Assembly (NCBI GenBank): GCA_947497265.1
Contig: CANMFP010000001.1
Location: 62,001 to 126,000, forward strand
Origin: an uncultured Isoptericola sp.
GTDB lineage: Bacteria; Actinomycetota; Actinomycetes; Actinomycetales; Cellulomonadaceae
Direction of reading: 5' to 3'
DNA length: 64,000 nt
Shown here: positions 38,453 to 57,748 of the stretch, one piece after another
Layout of the letters: every line of letters starts with the position of its first letter
Numbering within the stretch: the stretch's first letter is position 1
The notes under the pieces: model-generated
Told to the model about the DNA's origin: nothing
The model's database searches: none
What the model saw: the letters and a program-made list of their open reading frames with translations, nothing else
Program-made: the position numbers and the translations under genes

Positions 38453-38761
38453 TCAGAGCTTGATCTCGATGTTCACGTCAGCCGGCAGATCGATGCGCAT
38501 GAGCGAGTCGACCGCCTTCGGCGTGGGATCGATGATGTCGATCAGGCGCTTGTGCGTGCGCATCTCGAAGTGCTCACGGCTGTCCTTGTACTTGTGAGGC
38601 GACCGGATGACGGTGAAGACGTTCTTCTCCGTCGGCAGCGGCACCGGACCCACGACCGTCGCACCAGCGCGTGTCACCGTGTCGACGATCTTGCGCGCCG
38701 AGCTGTCGATGACCTCGTGGTCGTAGGACTTGAGCCGGATGCGGATCTTCTGTCCCGCCAT
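38453..38761 (-). CDS. rpsJ: 30S ribosomal protein S10 (NusE)
   Basis: 102 residues: [43 protein letters not shown]10 also acts as NusE, linking NusG/NusB to transcription complexes. It is the first gene of the S10 operon and begins with ATG after a long leader. Confidence 0.98.
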   Translation of the reverse strand: MAGQKIRIRLKSYDHEVIDSSARKIVDTVTRAGATVVGPVPLPTEKNVFTVIRSPHKYKDSREHFEMRTHKRLIDIIDPTPKAVDSLMRIDLPADVNIEIKL

Positions 38762-39228
38762 GGCGTCGTCTGACTCTCTCTCTCGAACCGCTAATGTCCG
38801 ACCCCCGCGCTCGGGCGTGTCGCATAGCGCGAGACGCTCGGGCACACACCTGTCCGGCGTTGGGGCCGTTGATTGTGGACCGCTGCGCGGACCACGACGT
38901 ATGTCCAGCCTGTCGAGACGTGTGTCCGTGGGGCGTTCCGCGTATCGACAGCAGGCATCCCCACGATCCCCTCCGAGGAGGGGGACCGCTCCAGGCGCCG
39001 CCACCGGCCTGAGGCCGTGACGTGCACCGCGGTGCTACACACTGTTCGACACGAGAAAGAACGCGCCCGTGACAGGCAACTTGACCATCTTGCCATATGG
39101 GGAGCCGGGAGACCAACTCCTCCGGGGTGTGACGCCGGACGCACCCGAGGCCCGGGCCCCCGCGGGGGCCCGGGCCTCGGACGGACCGGTGGAGCTCAGC
39201 TCCCCACGATCACCGAGTGATCAGGTGA
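38762..39228 (-). other. S10 operon leader and tuf downstream region
   Basis: 467 bp without a gene. Next to tuf is its palindromic terminator (39145-39180). The rest should hold the S10 promoter and leader. I see purine-rich sequence before the rpsJ ATG, a GCACCGCGGTGC palindrome at 39023-39034 and a possible -10 TATGCG (minus strand) in the GCGCTATGCGAC stretch near 38825. None has a convincing -35, so the promoter is not assigned. No small ORF with ribosomal or known similarity was found. Confidence 0.5.
39145..39180 (-). terminator. 36-nt perfect palindrome after tuf
   Basis: The 36 bases 39145-39180 equal their own reverse complement, built from CCCGGGCC and CGCGGGG blocks, 48 nt after the tuf stop. 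Folded, it gives a stem of about 16 bp with a minimal loop. It is the terminator of the str operon. Confidence 0.8.
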
Positions 39229-40425
<1,197 letters not shown>

Positions 40426-40552
40426 TGGGGTCCTCCTGGGACTTGGGTAGATGTTCCGAACGTTGCGAGTGTCGGCCGATCAAGCCTAAACCCTCGGGGC
40501 GTTGCGGTTTCCTACAGGTTGATGGTTGTGCAGGTGTTCGACCTGTGGGGAC

Positions 40553-42655
<2,103 letters not shown>

Positions 42656-42768
42656 GGTGTCTTACCCCTCGGGTCAGTGGGACGTCGGGAACCGGTGCGG
42701 AGACCCGGCTTCTGCCGGCTCCAGATCCGCGGACGACCCCGGGATGCTCCCGAGGTCGTCCGAGCGCA

Positions 42769-43239
42769 TCACCAGCGGTAGTGCGCGAAGGCCTTGTTGG
42801 ACTCGGCCATCTTGTGCATGTCCTCGCGGCGCTTGACCGCGGCACCGAGGCCGTTCGAGGCGTCGAGGATCTCGTTCATCAGACGCTCGGTCATCGTCTT
42901 CTCGCGACGAGCACGCGAGAAGTCGGTGAGCCAGCGCAGAGCGAGCGTCGTCGACCGCGACGGCCGGACGTCGACCGGGACCTGGTAGGTCGCGCCGCCG
43001 ACTCGGCGGGAGCGGACCTCGAGGGCCGGACGGACGTTCTCGAGCGCACGCTTGAGGACGACGACCGGGTCCTGGTCGGTCTTGTCACGAACACCCTCGA
43101 GGGCGCCGTAGACGATCGACTCGGCGGTGGACTTCTTACCGTCGAGCAGGACCTTGTTGATCAGCTGCGTCACGACGGGCGACCCGTAGACGGGGTCGAC
43201 GATGAGCGGCCGCTTGGGGGCCGGACCCTTACGAGGCAT
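42769..43239 (-). CDS. rpsG: 30S ribosomal protein S7
   Basis: 156 residues. [40 protein letters not shown] and [24 protein letters not shown] are S7. The C-terminus ends AHYRW, as in most bacteria. ATGA overlap with rpsL. Confidence 0.98.
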   Translation of the reverse strand: MPRKGPAPKRPLIVDPVYGSPVVTQLINKVLLDGKKSTAESIVYGALEGVRDKTDQDPVVVLKRALENVRPALEVRSRRVGGATYQVPVDVRPSRSTTLALRWLTDFSRARREKTMTERLMNEILDASNGLGAAVKRREDMHKMAESNKAFAHYRW

Positions 43240-43613
43240 CAGGCCTTCTCCTTCTTCGCGCCGTACCGGGAACGCGCCTGCTGACGGCCCTTGACACCCT
43301 GGGTGTCGAGCGCGCCGCGCACGATCTTGTAGCGGACACCGGGAAGGTCCTTCACACGGCCGCCGCGCACGAGCACGATCGAGTGCTCCTGGAGGTTGTG
43401 GCCGACACCCGGGATGTAGGCCGTGACCTCGATACCGGAGGAAAGCTTCACACGCGCGACCTTGCGGAGCGCGGAGTTCGGCTTCTTGGGGGTGGTGGTG
43501 TACACACGGGTGCACACGCCGCGCCGCTGAGGGGAACCCTTGAGGGCCGGGGTCTTCGACTTCCCGGCCTTCGAGGTCCGGCCCTTGCGGACGAGCTGCT
43601 GGATCGTAGGCAC
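43239..43613 (-). CDS. rpsL: 30S ribosomal protein S12
   Basis: 124 residues. The streptomycin loops are wild-type: [12 protein letters not shown] retains Lys at the position of E. coli K42, and [17 protein letters not shown] retains the K87 equivalent. It begins with GTG ([12 protein letters not shown]). It is first in the str operon, behind a strong promoter and a 290-nt leader. Confidence 0.98.
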   Translation of the reverse strand: MPTIQQLVRKGRTSKAGKSKTPALKGSPQRRGVCTRVYTTTPKKPNSALRKVARVKLSSGIEVTAYIPGVGHNLQEHSIVLVRGGRVKDLPGVRYKIVRGALDTQGVKGRQQARSRYGAKKEKA

Positions 43614-44053
43614 TACGTCTCCGTCGTCTCTCGAGCTCACGAGGGCCTGTCGGCCCTCGACGGTGGTCTGTCTGGCTTGTGCGTGCCGATCGCAGGCGGC
43701 ACCCGCGATCCTCACGGACCGCAACGCCACTTACCACCGGCTCGATGGCCCGGGTCCGCTCCCCCGTTCTCGCGAACGGTCCGAGCAGTCATCCGGGATG
43801 CTCGTGCACGCATCGGCGGCGCCTCCGGCGACTCTCCCGAGAGATGCTCTGGAGCACTTCTCGGACGACCAGCGGGATGCACGGTGCGACGGCACGGGCA
43901 CGGCTTCCTAGGCTACCGCCGGAAGCAAGCATGGTCAAAGGACGAGACAACCCTCCGGGTGTGACGTCCGTCGCCCGCCCCGACAACCGCCCCTGACCCG
44001 CGCCGATGCACCCGAGCCGCCTTCGCCGTCGTCGTCCCCGCGCCGAACAGGAA
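43614..44053 (-). other. Intergenic region rpoC-rpsL
   Basis: 440 bp without a gene. It holds the str promoter (43910-43938) and the leader down to rpsL. Between rpoC and the promoter (43939-44053) I see no strong terminator hairpin, so rpoBC transcripts may read into the str operon. Confidence 0.55.
43910..43938 (-). promoter_or_regulatory. str operon (rpsL) promoter
   Basis: On the minus strand there is TTGACC (43938-43933), exactly 17 bp, then TAGCCT (43915-43910). The expected start is near 43903, giving a leader of about 290 nt before the rpsL GTG. Confidence 0.75.
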
Positions 44054-47935
<3,882 letters not shown>

Positions 47936-47991
47936 GATGTCCTACTTCCTCAAAGCTTTTCGGATGTTCCGTAGTTCAGCTGGTCGCTGGA

Positions 47992-51504
<3,513 letters not shown>

Positions 51505-51679
51505 GAGGGGTCCTTCCCTGCAGTTCGATGGCACGCTGTACGCTCGTGCTGCGACGGGCGCCGAGCCGCGGGCGAAGGGCCGCCACGACGAGCCACCGGG
51601 GAGTGACCACGGTGGGCTCAAGGAGGCGGGACATCGTCGGCGGGGAGGGGCGTCAGGGCACAGGCGAGCGCAAAGCGCT

Positions 51680-51708
51680 AGCGTAGCCGAAGCCGTGGAC
51701 CGTGTCCA
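51680..51708 (-). promoter_or_regulatory. rpoBC promoter
   Basis: On the minus strand there is TGGACA (51708-51703), exactly 17 bp, then TACGCT (51685-51680). Transcription would begin near 51673. rpoBC is thus separable from rplJL, which has its own terminator just before. Confidence 0.72.
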
Positions 51709-51897
51709 CCCGCGGGGGCACGCGAGCAGACGCCCTCGGCTTCGCTGATTGTGAGGACGTTGTCTCGGTGGCCGCCATATGCCGCCCAAGAAACGGTACC
51801 CACTGACGTTACCGCCCACCAGGCCCCGGGACCACCCGGACGACGGAGCCGTTGCTCACACTCCCCCGGTCCCTCACAGGTCCCCCACGCAGCGACG

Positions 51898-51933
51898 ACG
51901 AAGGCCCGCTCCCCGAGGGGAACGGGCCTTCGT
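51898..51933 (-). terminator. Terminator of rplJ-rplL
   Basis: An 11-bp stem (51898-51908 with 51923-51933) is extended by five inner pairs after one mismatch and closed by a GAG loop, about 60 nt after the rplL stop. Confidence 0.8.
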
Positions 51934-51994
51934 GCCGGAGACTCCGCGACCGAGGTCGCGGCATCACCCGTGAGTGCGGCTCAGGCCGCGAGGC

Positions 51995-52384
51995 TCACTT
52001 GAGGGTGACGGTGGCGCCGGCGCCCTCGAGCGCCTCCTTGGCCTTCTCCGCGGCGTCCTTGTCGACGCCCTCGACGACCGGCTTCGGCGCGCCGTCGACC
52101 AGGTCCTTGGCCTCCTTGAGACCGAGGGACGTGAGCGCGCGCACCTCCTTGATGACCTGGATCTTCTTGTCGCCGGCCGACTCGAGGACGACGTCGAACT
52201 CGGTCTGCTCCTCGGCAGCCTCGGCCTCGCCGCCACCGGCGGGGGCGCCCGCGGCAGCCACGGCGACCGGAGCGGCGGCGGTGACGTCGAACTTCTCCTC
52301 GAAGGCCTTCACGAACTCGGAGAGCTCGATGAGGGTGAGCTCCTCGAAGGCGGACAGGAGCTCGTCGGTGCTGAGCTTCGCCAT
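51995..52384 (-). CDS. rplL: 50S ribosomal protein L7/L12
   Basis: 129 residues. An N-terminal dimerisation helix pair, an Ala/Gly/Pro-rich hinge ([19 protein letters not shown]) and the C-terminal domain [41 protein letters not shown], which binds translational GTPases, are all present. It lies 83 bp after rplJ. Confidence 0.98.
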   Translation of the reverse strand: MAKLSTDELLSAFEELTLIELSEFVKAFEEKFDVTAAAPVAVAAAGAPAGGGEAEAAEEQTEFDVVLESAGDKKIQVIKEVRALTSLGLKEAKDLVDGAPKPVVEGVDKDAAEKAKEALEGAGATVTLK

Positions 52385-52467
52385 GATGTGGCGTTCCTTT
52401 CAATCAGCGCTTCGCGGGCCGGACGGCCCGCCAGAAGCAGGGGTTGTGTGTCTGGGCGGCCGCCAGG

Positions 52468-52998
52468 TCAGGCGGCGACGCCCTCCGAGTCCTGCTTCTG
52501 ACGCAGGGCATCGATGACTCGGGCGACCTGGGCCGGCTTGGCGGAGAAGGCGTACGCCGCACGCGTCAGCGTGGCCTTCAGCCCACCAGCCACCTTGGCC
52601 AGCAGAACCTCGCGGGACTCGAGGTCCGCGAGCTTCGTGATCTCCGCAGCGGTCAGCGGGTTCCCGTCGAGGACACCGCCCTTGATGACCAGTGCAGGGT
52701 TCGCCTTGGCGAAGTCACGCAGGCCCTTGGCGGCCTCGACCGGGTCCCCGGTCACGAACGCGATCGCAGAGGGGCCCTTGAGGTCGGCGTCGAGACCCTC
52801 GACACCCGCCTCCTTGGCCGCGATCGTCGTCAGCGTGTTCTTCACCACGGCGTAGGTTGCGTTGCCGCGCAGCGACCGCCGCAGCTCCTGGAGCTGCGTG
52901 ACGGTGAGCCCGCGGTACTCGGTCAGCACGGCCGCGTTCGTCTCACGGAGCTGGTCCGCGATCTGCGCGACGGCGGCTGCCTTGTCCGGCCTCGCCAT
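52468..52998 (-). CDS. rplJ: 50S ribosomal protein L10
   Basis: 176 residues. [44 protein letters not shown] and [13 protein letters not shown] are L10, and the C-terminal helix is the L7/L12 dock. L10 with L12 represses its own mRNA in many bacteria; the leader upstream has the expected structures. Confidence 0.97.
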   Translation of the reverse strand: MARPDKAAAVAQIADQLRETNAAVLTEYRGLTVTQLQELRRSLRGNATYAVVKNTLTTIAAKEAGVEGLDADLKGPSAIAFVTGDPVEAAKGLRDFAKANPALVIKGGVLDGNPLTAAEITKLADLESREVLLAKVAGGLKATLTRAAYAFSAKPAQVARVIDALRQKQDSEGVAA

Positions 52999-53213
52999 GG
53001 CAATCCTTCCGGTGGTGGAGCCACCGGTCACCCCGGGAAAGAGAAAGAGCCCCGGCGCAGGCGCACGGGGCTCGGAAACACACAGCGGAACTGTGGGATC
53101 GTCGTCTGTGTCACCTGCGCAGGCCCCCGCTCTTCGCGGGACTTCGGTCTGGCGCGTCCACCTGCGTGGGCAGCGCCGGACGACCGGCGGTCTTGGGTTA
53201 CTCGAACACCTTA
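52999..53213 (-). promoter_or_regulatory. rplJ-rplL leader with attenuator-like hairpin (L10 leader)
   Basis: On the minus strand a -10-like TAAGGT (53213-53208) is followed by a leader of about 200 nt. It contains a CACAG-TTCCG-CTGTG hairpin, then GAGCCCCG...CGGGGCTC (53073-53066 with 53054-53047), followed at once by TTTCTCTTT. The latter is a hairpin plus T-tract, i.e. an intrinsic terminator inside the leader. A further GGTGG-CTCCACC structure precedes the GGAAGGA ribosome site. This suggests autogenous control by L10-L12 through attenuation. Confidence 0.55.
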
Positions 53214-53295
53214 CACGACGACGGCGGCGGTGCGGCACCCGAGGCGGGAGGCACGCGTCACAGCGGGCCTCACCGAGTTCTCGAACGTGGCAGTG

Positions 53296-55848
53296 CTACC
53301 ACTCGCCCGACCTTCCGAAGCAGACCAGAGGAACGGGCTCCGGCTCGTCCACGATGGCGTTCGCCAAGGCCACGCCCGGCCGTGTCCCGGCCTTCAGCTC
53401 CCGGTGCAGCGCCGGCATGACACGCACGGCGACGTCGTCTCGCAGGGGCGCGACGGCCGCGACCACCGCACGCGCACCCATTCTCAGCAGCACACTCGTC
53501 AGTCCCAGCGGTTCTCCCCCGTGGCGCATGCTCATGGACCCGACGTCGCACGCCGAGAGGACGACAACCGATTGCGACAGGTCCTGCCCGTCCAGCTCGT
53601 GCGCGAACAGCGGCCCGTCGGCCAGCGCGAGGCGAGAGAACATCGGGTTCTCGGGCTCGTGAGTACCGTGCGCCGCGATGTGGACGACGGCGGCGCCCCC
53701 GATGGCGTCTGCCACCGCCTCGCATCGCGCGTCCTCACCGGTCAGACATCTGGTCGTACCTCGCCAGACATCCGCCACCGCACGCGCCTCGGTGGGTGCA
53801 CCGCTGAGATCGGGACCCGCGACCGCGACCCCCCGTCCTGGCCGCCAGCTCCCGGTGCCGCGGTCGACCCACGAGTTCACCACGGTCGACAGACCTCGCC
53901 GAGACGGCAGCGCCGCCCAGGGAAGAGAAACCAGGCGGTCGCGGGCAGCGACGAACACCGGGCCGGTGACGTCCAGCTTCCGGAGCAGGACGTCGTCCAC
54001 CCAGGTGAGCTCACGCGTCAGGGACCGCAGGGCCGTCCCGCGCAACGGAGCCGGGATGAGCGAGTTCGCGACGATCCGAAGGTCGGCCCGCATCCGGTGT
54101 GCATGTTCTCTCAGCTCGTCGACGGCAAGGAGATCCACCAGACGTGAACCCTCCTGGTCCACGCGGAGGACGAGCACGCGGCCACGACGCAACGTGAAGT
54201 TGAGGATCACTCTGTCGTCGCCGGCTGCGCTGAGGTCTGCCTGCATCCCACGTGCGGTGGCGGGTTGTGGAACCTCCGCGTTGCCGCTGACGTACCACGA
54301 CCGTTCTCGCGCGCGGTTCTGGAGCCTGCGCGCCTCCCGGTGCAGACGACTCTGCTCGTCGGCGGCGCCTGGGGTCGCGCGGAGCTGTCGGGCCCGGTCG
54401 AAGAGCCGCCTGGCGCCGGCGACGAGCGCGGCCGTCTCCTCGTCGTCGGGTGGATGCACACGGCCTGCTCCGGCAAAGGTGGCACGGCCTCGCTCCAGTG
54501 CGTCGAAGACGGAGGCCGCCCGCCCGGTGGCGAGCGCTGCGTCCACATCGACGTGCTGGAGACGTATGCCGTGTGCGGCCGCGGCTGTCACCGCCTCGAC
54601 AGCCCCCAGCCTCTGCCGCTGGGTCGCGAGGAGGGAGTGTCCCCGCCGCACCGCACGAAGGCCCGCTCGCCGGTCCCCTCCCCCGAACGCCACAAGAGCC
54701 TGGACCACCTCGCGACGCACCCGCGCGCCGAGCGGCAGGTCTCCGCTCGACGGAACACGTTGTAGCTCCCCCTGGGCCTCGGTCGCCCTTCCCGCCCGGG
54801 CGAACGCCTCGGCCGCGACGAGGCTTGCGTCGACGGCGACGCGTTCAGCTCCTGCTGTCGACTCCGCTCGTTCTCGGAGACCCGTGGCAGCCTGAGCGAG
54901 ACGCTCCAGCTCCCGCGACCTGCCGCTTCCCTCCTGGTGACGTCCGTGCTTCGCATCGAGAACGATGAGCTCCGCCCGGAGCTCGACGAGCACGAGTCCT
55001 GCCCGCCGTGCACGAGCACCCGCCCGCTGCGCCAGGCGAGCCGCCTCCTCGTTCCGGTCGAGCGCGACCAAGCAGCGGGCCCGAGTGATCTGCGCGTCCA
55101 ACAGGTCACGAGACCCATGACTCGCCGCGAGCAGCTGCGAGGCCTCGGTGAGCGCCGCCTCAGCGTCCGTCAGCAGCCCTGCCTCCAGCAGCACCGTCGC
55201 CTTGTCGACCAGTCCGACGCCGGCATGCTCAGGAGGTGCCGCCGACGCGGCCGAGTCCATCGCTCGCAGTGCGGCCGGCAGGTCGCCACGCAGGTAGTAC
55301 GCATAGCCCAGGTTGTGTTCCGCCATCGGACGGAACACCACCTCCGCGTCACCGCGAGCGAGATCGCGACACCTTTCGAAGTCGCGAGCTGCCGCCTCGA
55401 CGTCACCCCGCTCGAGATGGAGCGACCCACGGTTGAGGAGGGCTGGGACCATCTCCTCCTCGTCACTCATGTGCTCGAGTGCCGCATCGAGCTCGTGCTT
55501 GGCGCTCCGGAGATCGCCCGTACGAAGGAGCTGCAACCCCCTGTTCCCACGAACAGTGGCCACCAGTGCATCGTCGTTCGCGTCCCGCGCCCACCGCGCA
55601 GCCTCCTCGAGGACGTCCAGCACCGATTCCTGCCCGGCGCCGAGCTCTGTGCTGCAGGCGGCCAGCCCGACGAGTGCGCGCGCACGCACCGCGGAGGCCT
55701 CCGCCCGAGGCACCCCATCACCCAGCGCGTCGAGCCGGCGCAGAGCTGTGCGGTACATCTGTGCGGCACGTCCGAAGTGGCGATTCACGCGGGCCCGGGC
55801 GCGGGCATCGGCCACCTGAGCCATCACGGCGGCCAGCCCGTCGTCCAT
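53296..55848 (-). CDS. TPR-CHAT domain protein (caspase-like protease)
   Basis: 850 residues with no signal peptide or membrane segment. Residues about 20-480 are a helical array with TPR-like repeats (for example ALVATVRGNRGLQLLRTGDL, PALLNRGSLHLERGDVEAA, MAEHNLGYAYYLRGDLPAAL). The C-terminal third (about 560-850) is a CHAT domain. The catalytic pair is His727 in VVHIAAHGTHEPENPM and Cys767 in VVLSACDVGS, 40 residues apart as usual for this clan. Known TPR-CHAT proteins are proteases switched on by partners. It is the last gene of the sigma-S8-CHAT cassette, 18 bp after the S8 gene. The substrate is unknown; the S8 protein is a plausible one. Confidence 0.9.
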   Translation of the reverse strand: MDDGLAAVMAQVADARARARVNRHFGRAAQMYRTALRRLDALGDGVPRAEASAVRARALVGLAACSTELGAGQESVLDVLEEAARWARDANDDALVATVRGNRGLQLLRTGDLRSAKHELDAALEHMSDEEEMVPALLNRGSLHLERGDVEAAARDFERCRDLARGDAEVVFRPMAEHNLGYAYYLRGDLPAALRAMDSAASAAPPEHAGVGLVDKATVLLEAGLLTDAEAALTEASQLLAASHGSRDLLDAQITRARCLVALDRNEEAARLAQRAGARARRAGLVLVELRAELIVLDAKHGRHQEGSGRSRELERLAQAATGLRERAESTAGAERVAVDASLVAAEAFARAGRATEAQGELQRVPSSGDLPLGARVRREVVQALVAFGGGDRRAGLRAVRRGHSLLATQRQRLGAVEAVTAAAAHGIRLQHVDVDAALATGRAASVFDALERGRATFAGAGRVHPPDDEETAALVAGARRLFDRARQLRATPGAADEQSRLHREARRLQNRARERSWYVSGNAEVPQPATARGMQADLSAAGDDRVILNFTLRRGRVLVLRVDQEGSRLVDLLAVDELREHAHRMRADLRIVANSLIPAPLRGTALRSLTRELTWVDDVLLRKLDVTGPVFVAARDRLVSLPWAALPSRRGLSTVVNSWVDRGTGSWRPGRGVAVAGPDLSGAPTEARAVADVWRGTTRCLTGEDARCEAVADAIGGAAVVHIAAHGTHEPENPMFSRLALADGPLFAHELDGQDLSQSVVVLSACDVGSMSMRHGGEPLGLTSVLLRMGARAVVAAVAPLRDDVAVRVMPALHRELKAGTRPGVALANAIVDEPEPVPLVCFGRSGEW

Positions 55849-55866
55849 CGGTCACCCCATGTCTGC

Positions 55867-57690
55867 TCACCCAGGCTCGGCCGCGCCACCGAGCTCGAGG
55901 CCGGTCGCGGCGGTCACCGCATCCCAGATGTCCCTGACTCTCCCCTCGACAGTAGCGTCACCAGCATCGTGACGAGGAACCCGGACCGCGAGCAGCTCCC
56001 TGGCGATCTCTCCGGCAAGGACCGGTGCCGCGAACGACGTCCCGCTCCACGTCGCGAAGCCGCCTTGAAAACCCTCGGGATCGATCGTCGCGCGGTGACT
56101 GTCGGCGTACTTCTCCTTCATCCGCACCGACGGCGTCAGAGGCCCGTCCAGCGTCGTCGGAACGGTGCTGACGAGAGCCGCGCCCGGCCGCACGCACGTC
56201 ACCCACGGCCCGTCGTTGCTGAACAAGGCTGTCGTTCCGTCCGGGTTCCGGGCTCCGACACTGAGGATCGGCGGTCGATCGGCCGACGTGTCACGGGGGC
56301 AGGTGATGCGTACCGGGTCGCTTCGTCGATCGACCTCCGGTGCGAAGGCTGCCGGGTACGACGGTCGCGTCTCACCGTCGTTGCCCGACGCCACGACGAC
56401 GGCGACACCCGACTCCCGGAGCGTGGCGAGCACCTGCGACAACGGATGGTCCCACTGCAGGTCCTCCGGTCGTTCGTGGTAGTAGCCCATCGCCAGCACG
56501 ACGACGTCGATCGGCACGAACCCCGCGTGCCCGGCGAGCCCGCGCTGGTGGTAGCGGTTCAGCCGACGGAGGGACTCGATGACCTCCGACTCGACGGCCA
56601 CACCGGCCCCGCCGACGGCGCGGACAGGCAGGATCCGGGCATCGGCACAGACCTGGTGCACGATGCCGGCGATGAAGGTCCCGTGGCCTGCGACAGGATC
56701 GAGCGGACCGGTCAACGGAGCGGTGCTGGTCCCGCCGATCTCTGCGTCCTCCTCGGGCGACGCCGCGAGGGGGAACGTCCCGATGGGCCCGTCCGGCAGG
56801 CGAGCGTCACGGATCACGACGCCGTTGCCGTCGTCCCTCGACGCGTCTCCCGTGTAGGTCCCGAACCACTCGTGCGTCCCGACACCCGTGTCGACGATCG
56901 CGACGACGGGCCGGACCGCACCCGACGGCGTCCTCGCGTCGTCGCCGTCCGGGCGTTCCTGCCGTACGGGGCGGCTGCCGAGCCACTGGACGGGTGCGCG
57001 GCCGCCCGACCCCGGAACTCCGTACTCGGGCAGACCGTGCGAGGTGAACGGGTGCGACGTGAACGGGTGCGACGTGAACGGGTGCGAGGTGAACGGATGC
57101 GACGTGAACGGGTGCGACGTGAACGGATGCGACGTGAACGGATGCGAGGTGAACGGATGCGACGTGAACGGGTGCGACGTGAACGGGACCGCGAGCATGA
57201 CGTGGTCCAGGCTCAACCGCCATCCTGTCGTGGTGTCGTCGGCGTCGGCCTCGAGCACCTCCCACGCGTCGGGCTGCCGGTCCGGCCGGTCGGTCAGCAG
57301 GCGGAGGACGAACCCGAACTCAGGGTCGACGCGGTCCAGCAGGTCCGCTCGTGATGACCTCGCGGTCGGCTCGACATCCTGCCTGAACCGCACCTCGAGA
57401 CCGACTCGACAACCCTGCCTGCGCGCCTCCCGCTCGACCAGAGTGGCCGATTCCTCGGACTCCGGCGCGGCCACCTCGAGGACGTCGCTCGATCCCCCGG
57501 CGTCATCAACCTGTCGAAGACGCGCACGGATGCTCTGTGGTAGATCACCGTGGACCAGGAGTCGGTCGGCCAGATACCAGGTGGGCCCCACGTCGTGCCG
57601 GCCTGGACGGCGCCGCACCGAGTTGGGGTCGAGGTACCGGACGACGGGACCCGGTCCTCGCATGCTCGGACCGACAGGGCTCTCGCTCAC
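55867..57690 (-). CDS. Subtilisin-family (S8) serine protease with PFTSH repeat linker
   Basis: 607 residues; the GTG start has GGAGGAGCAC upstream. Residues 1-165 are a domain I do not recognise (YLDPNSVRRRPGRHD, WYLADRLLVHGDL, GWRLSLDHVMLAVP). Residues 169-218 are ten identical PFTSH pentapeptides. The subtilase domain follows with the complete triad: Asp267 (VAIVDTGVG), His336 (AGHGTFIAG) and Ser552 (SGTSFAAPVLAG), plus the oxyanion Asn in ASGNDGE. No signal peptide or transmembrane helix is seen, so it should be cytoplasmic, unlike most subtilases. It is encoded between the small protein and the TPR-CHAT protease. Confidence 0.92.
   Translation of the reverse strand: MSESPVGPSMRGPGPVVRYLDPNSVRRRPGRHDVGPTWYLADRLLVHGDLPQSIRARLRQVDDAGGSSDVLEVAAPESEESATLVEREARRQGCRVGLEVRFRQDVEPTARSSRADLLDRVDPEFGFVLRLLTDRPDRQPDAWEVLEADADDTTTGWRLSLDHVMLAVPFTSHPFTSHPFTSHPFTSHPFTSHPFTSHPFTSHPFTSHPFTSHPFTSHGLPEYGVPGSGGRAPVQWLGSRPVRQERPDGDDARTPSGAVRPVVAIVDTGVGTHEWFGTYTGDASRDDGNGVVIRDARLPDGPIGTFPLAASPEEDAEIGGTSTAPLTGPLDPVAGHGTFIAGIVHQVCADARILPVRAVGGAGVAVESEVIESLRRLNRYHQRGLAGHAGFVPIDVVVLAMGYYHERPEDLQWDHPLSQVLATLRESGVAVVVASGNDGETRPSYPAAFAPEVDRRSDPVRITCPRDTSADRPPILSVGARNPDGTTALFSNDGPWVTCVRPGAALVSTVPTTLDGPLTPSVRMKEKYADSHRATIDPEGFQGGFATWSGTSFAAPVLAGEIARELLAVRVPRHDAGDATVEGRVRDIWDAVTAATGLELGGAAEPG
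57037..57186 (-). repeat. Ten-copy 15-bp coding tandem repeat (PFTSH)
   Basis: Ten uninterrupted 15-bp units encode Pro-Phe-Thr-Ser-His. Units differ only at the third position of the Thr codon (ACG/ACC) and the His codon (CAC/CAT), so every difference is synonymous. The array forms the linker between the N-terminal region and the subtilase domain. Confidence 0.97.
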
Positions 57691-57748
57691 GTGCTCCTCC
57701 TCAGGGGCGGGCACGGAAGCGCCCGCAGGTCAGACAGGAATGGGCGCT

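Larger units (their letters stand above)
51505..51994 (-). other. Intergenic region rplL-rpoB
   Basis: 490 bp without a gene. It contains the rplL terminator (51898-51933), the rpoB promoter (51680-51708) and a 170-nt rpoB leader. The stretch 51710-51895 shows no recognised gene or RNA; a KpnI-like GGTACC and C-rich runs are the only notable features. Confidence 0.6.

Noticed and set aside
38762-39228. Small protein or riboswitch in the S10 leader
   Set aside because: No frame has a good ribosome site and coding-like composition, and no known riboswitch core was recognised.
57037-57186. CRISPR-like array
   Set aside because: Units are 15 bp, directly abutting without spacers, and in frame inside the S8 protease.
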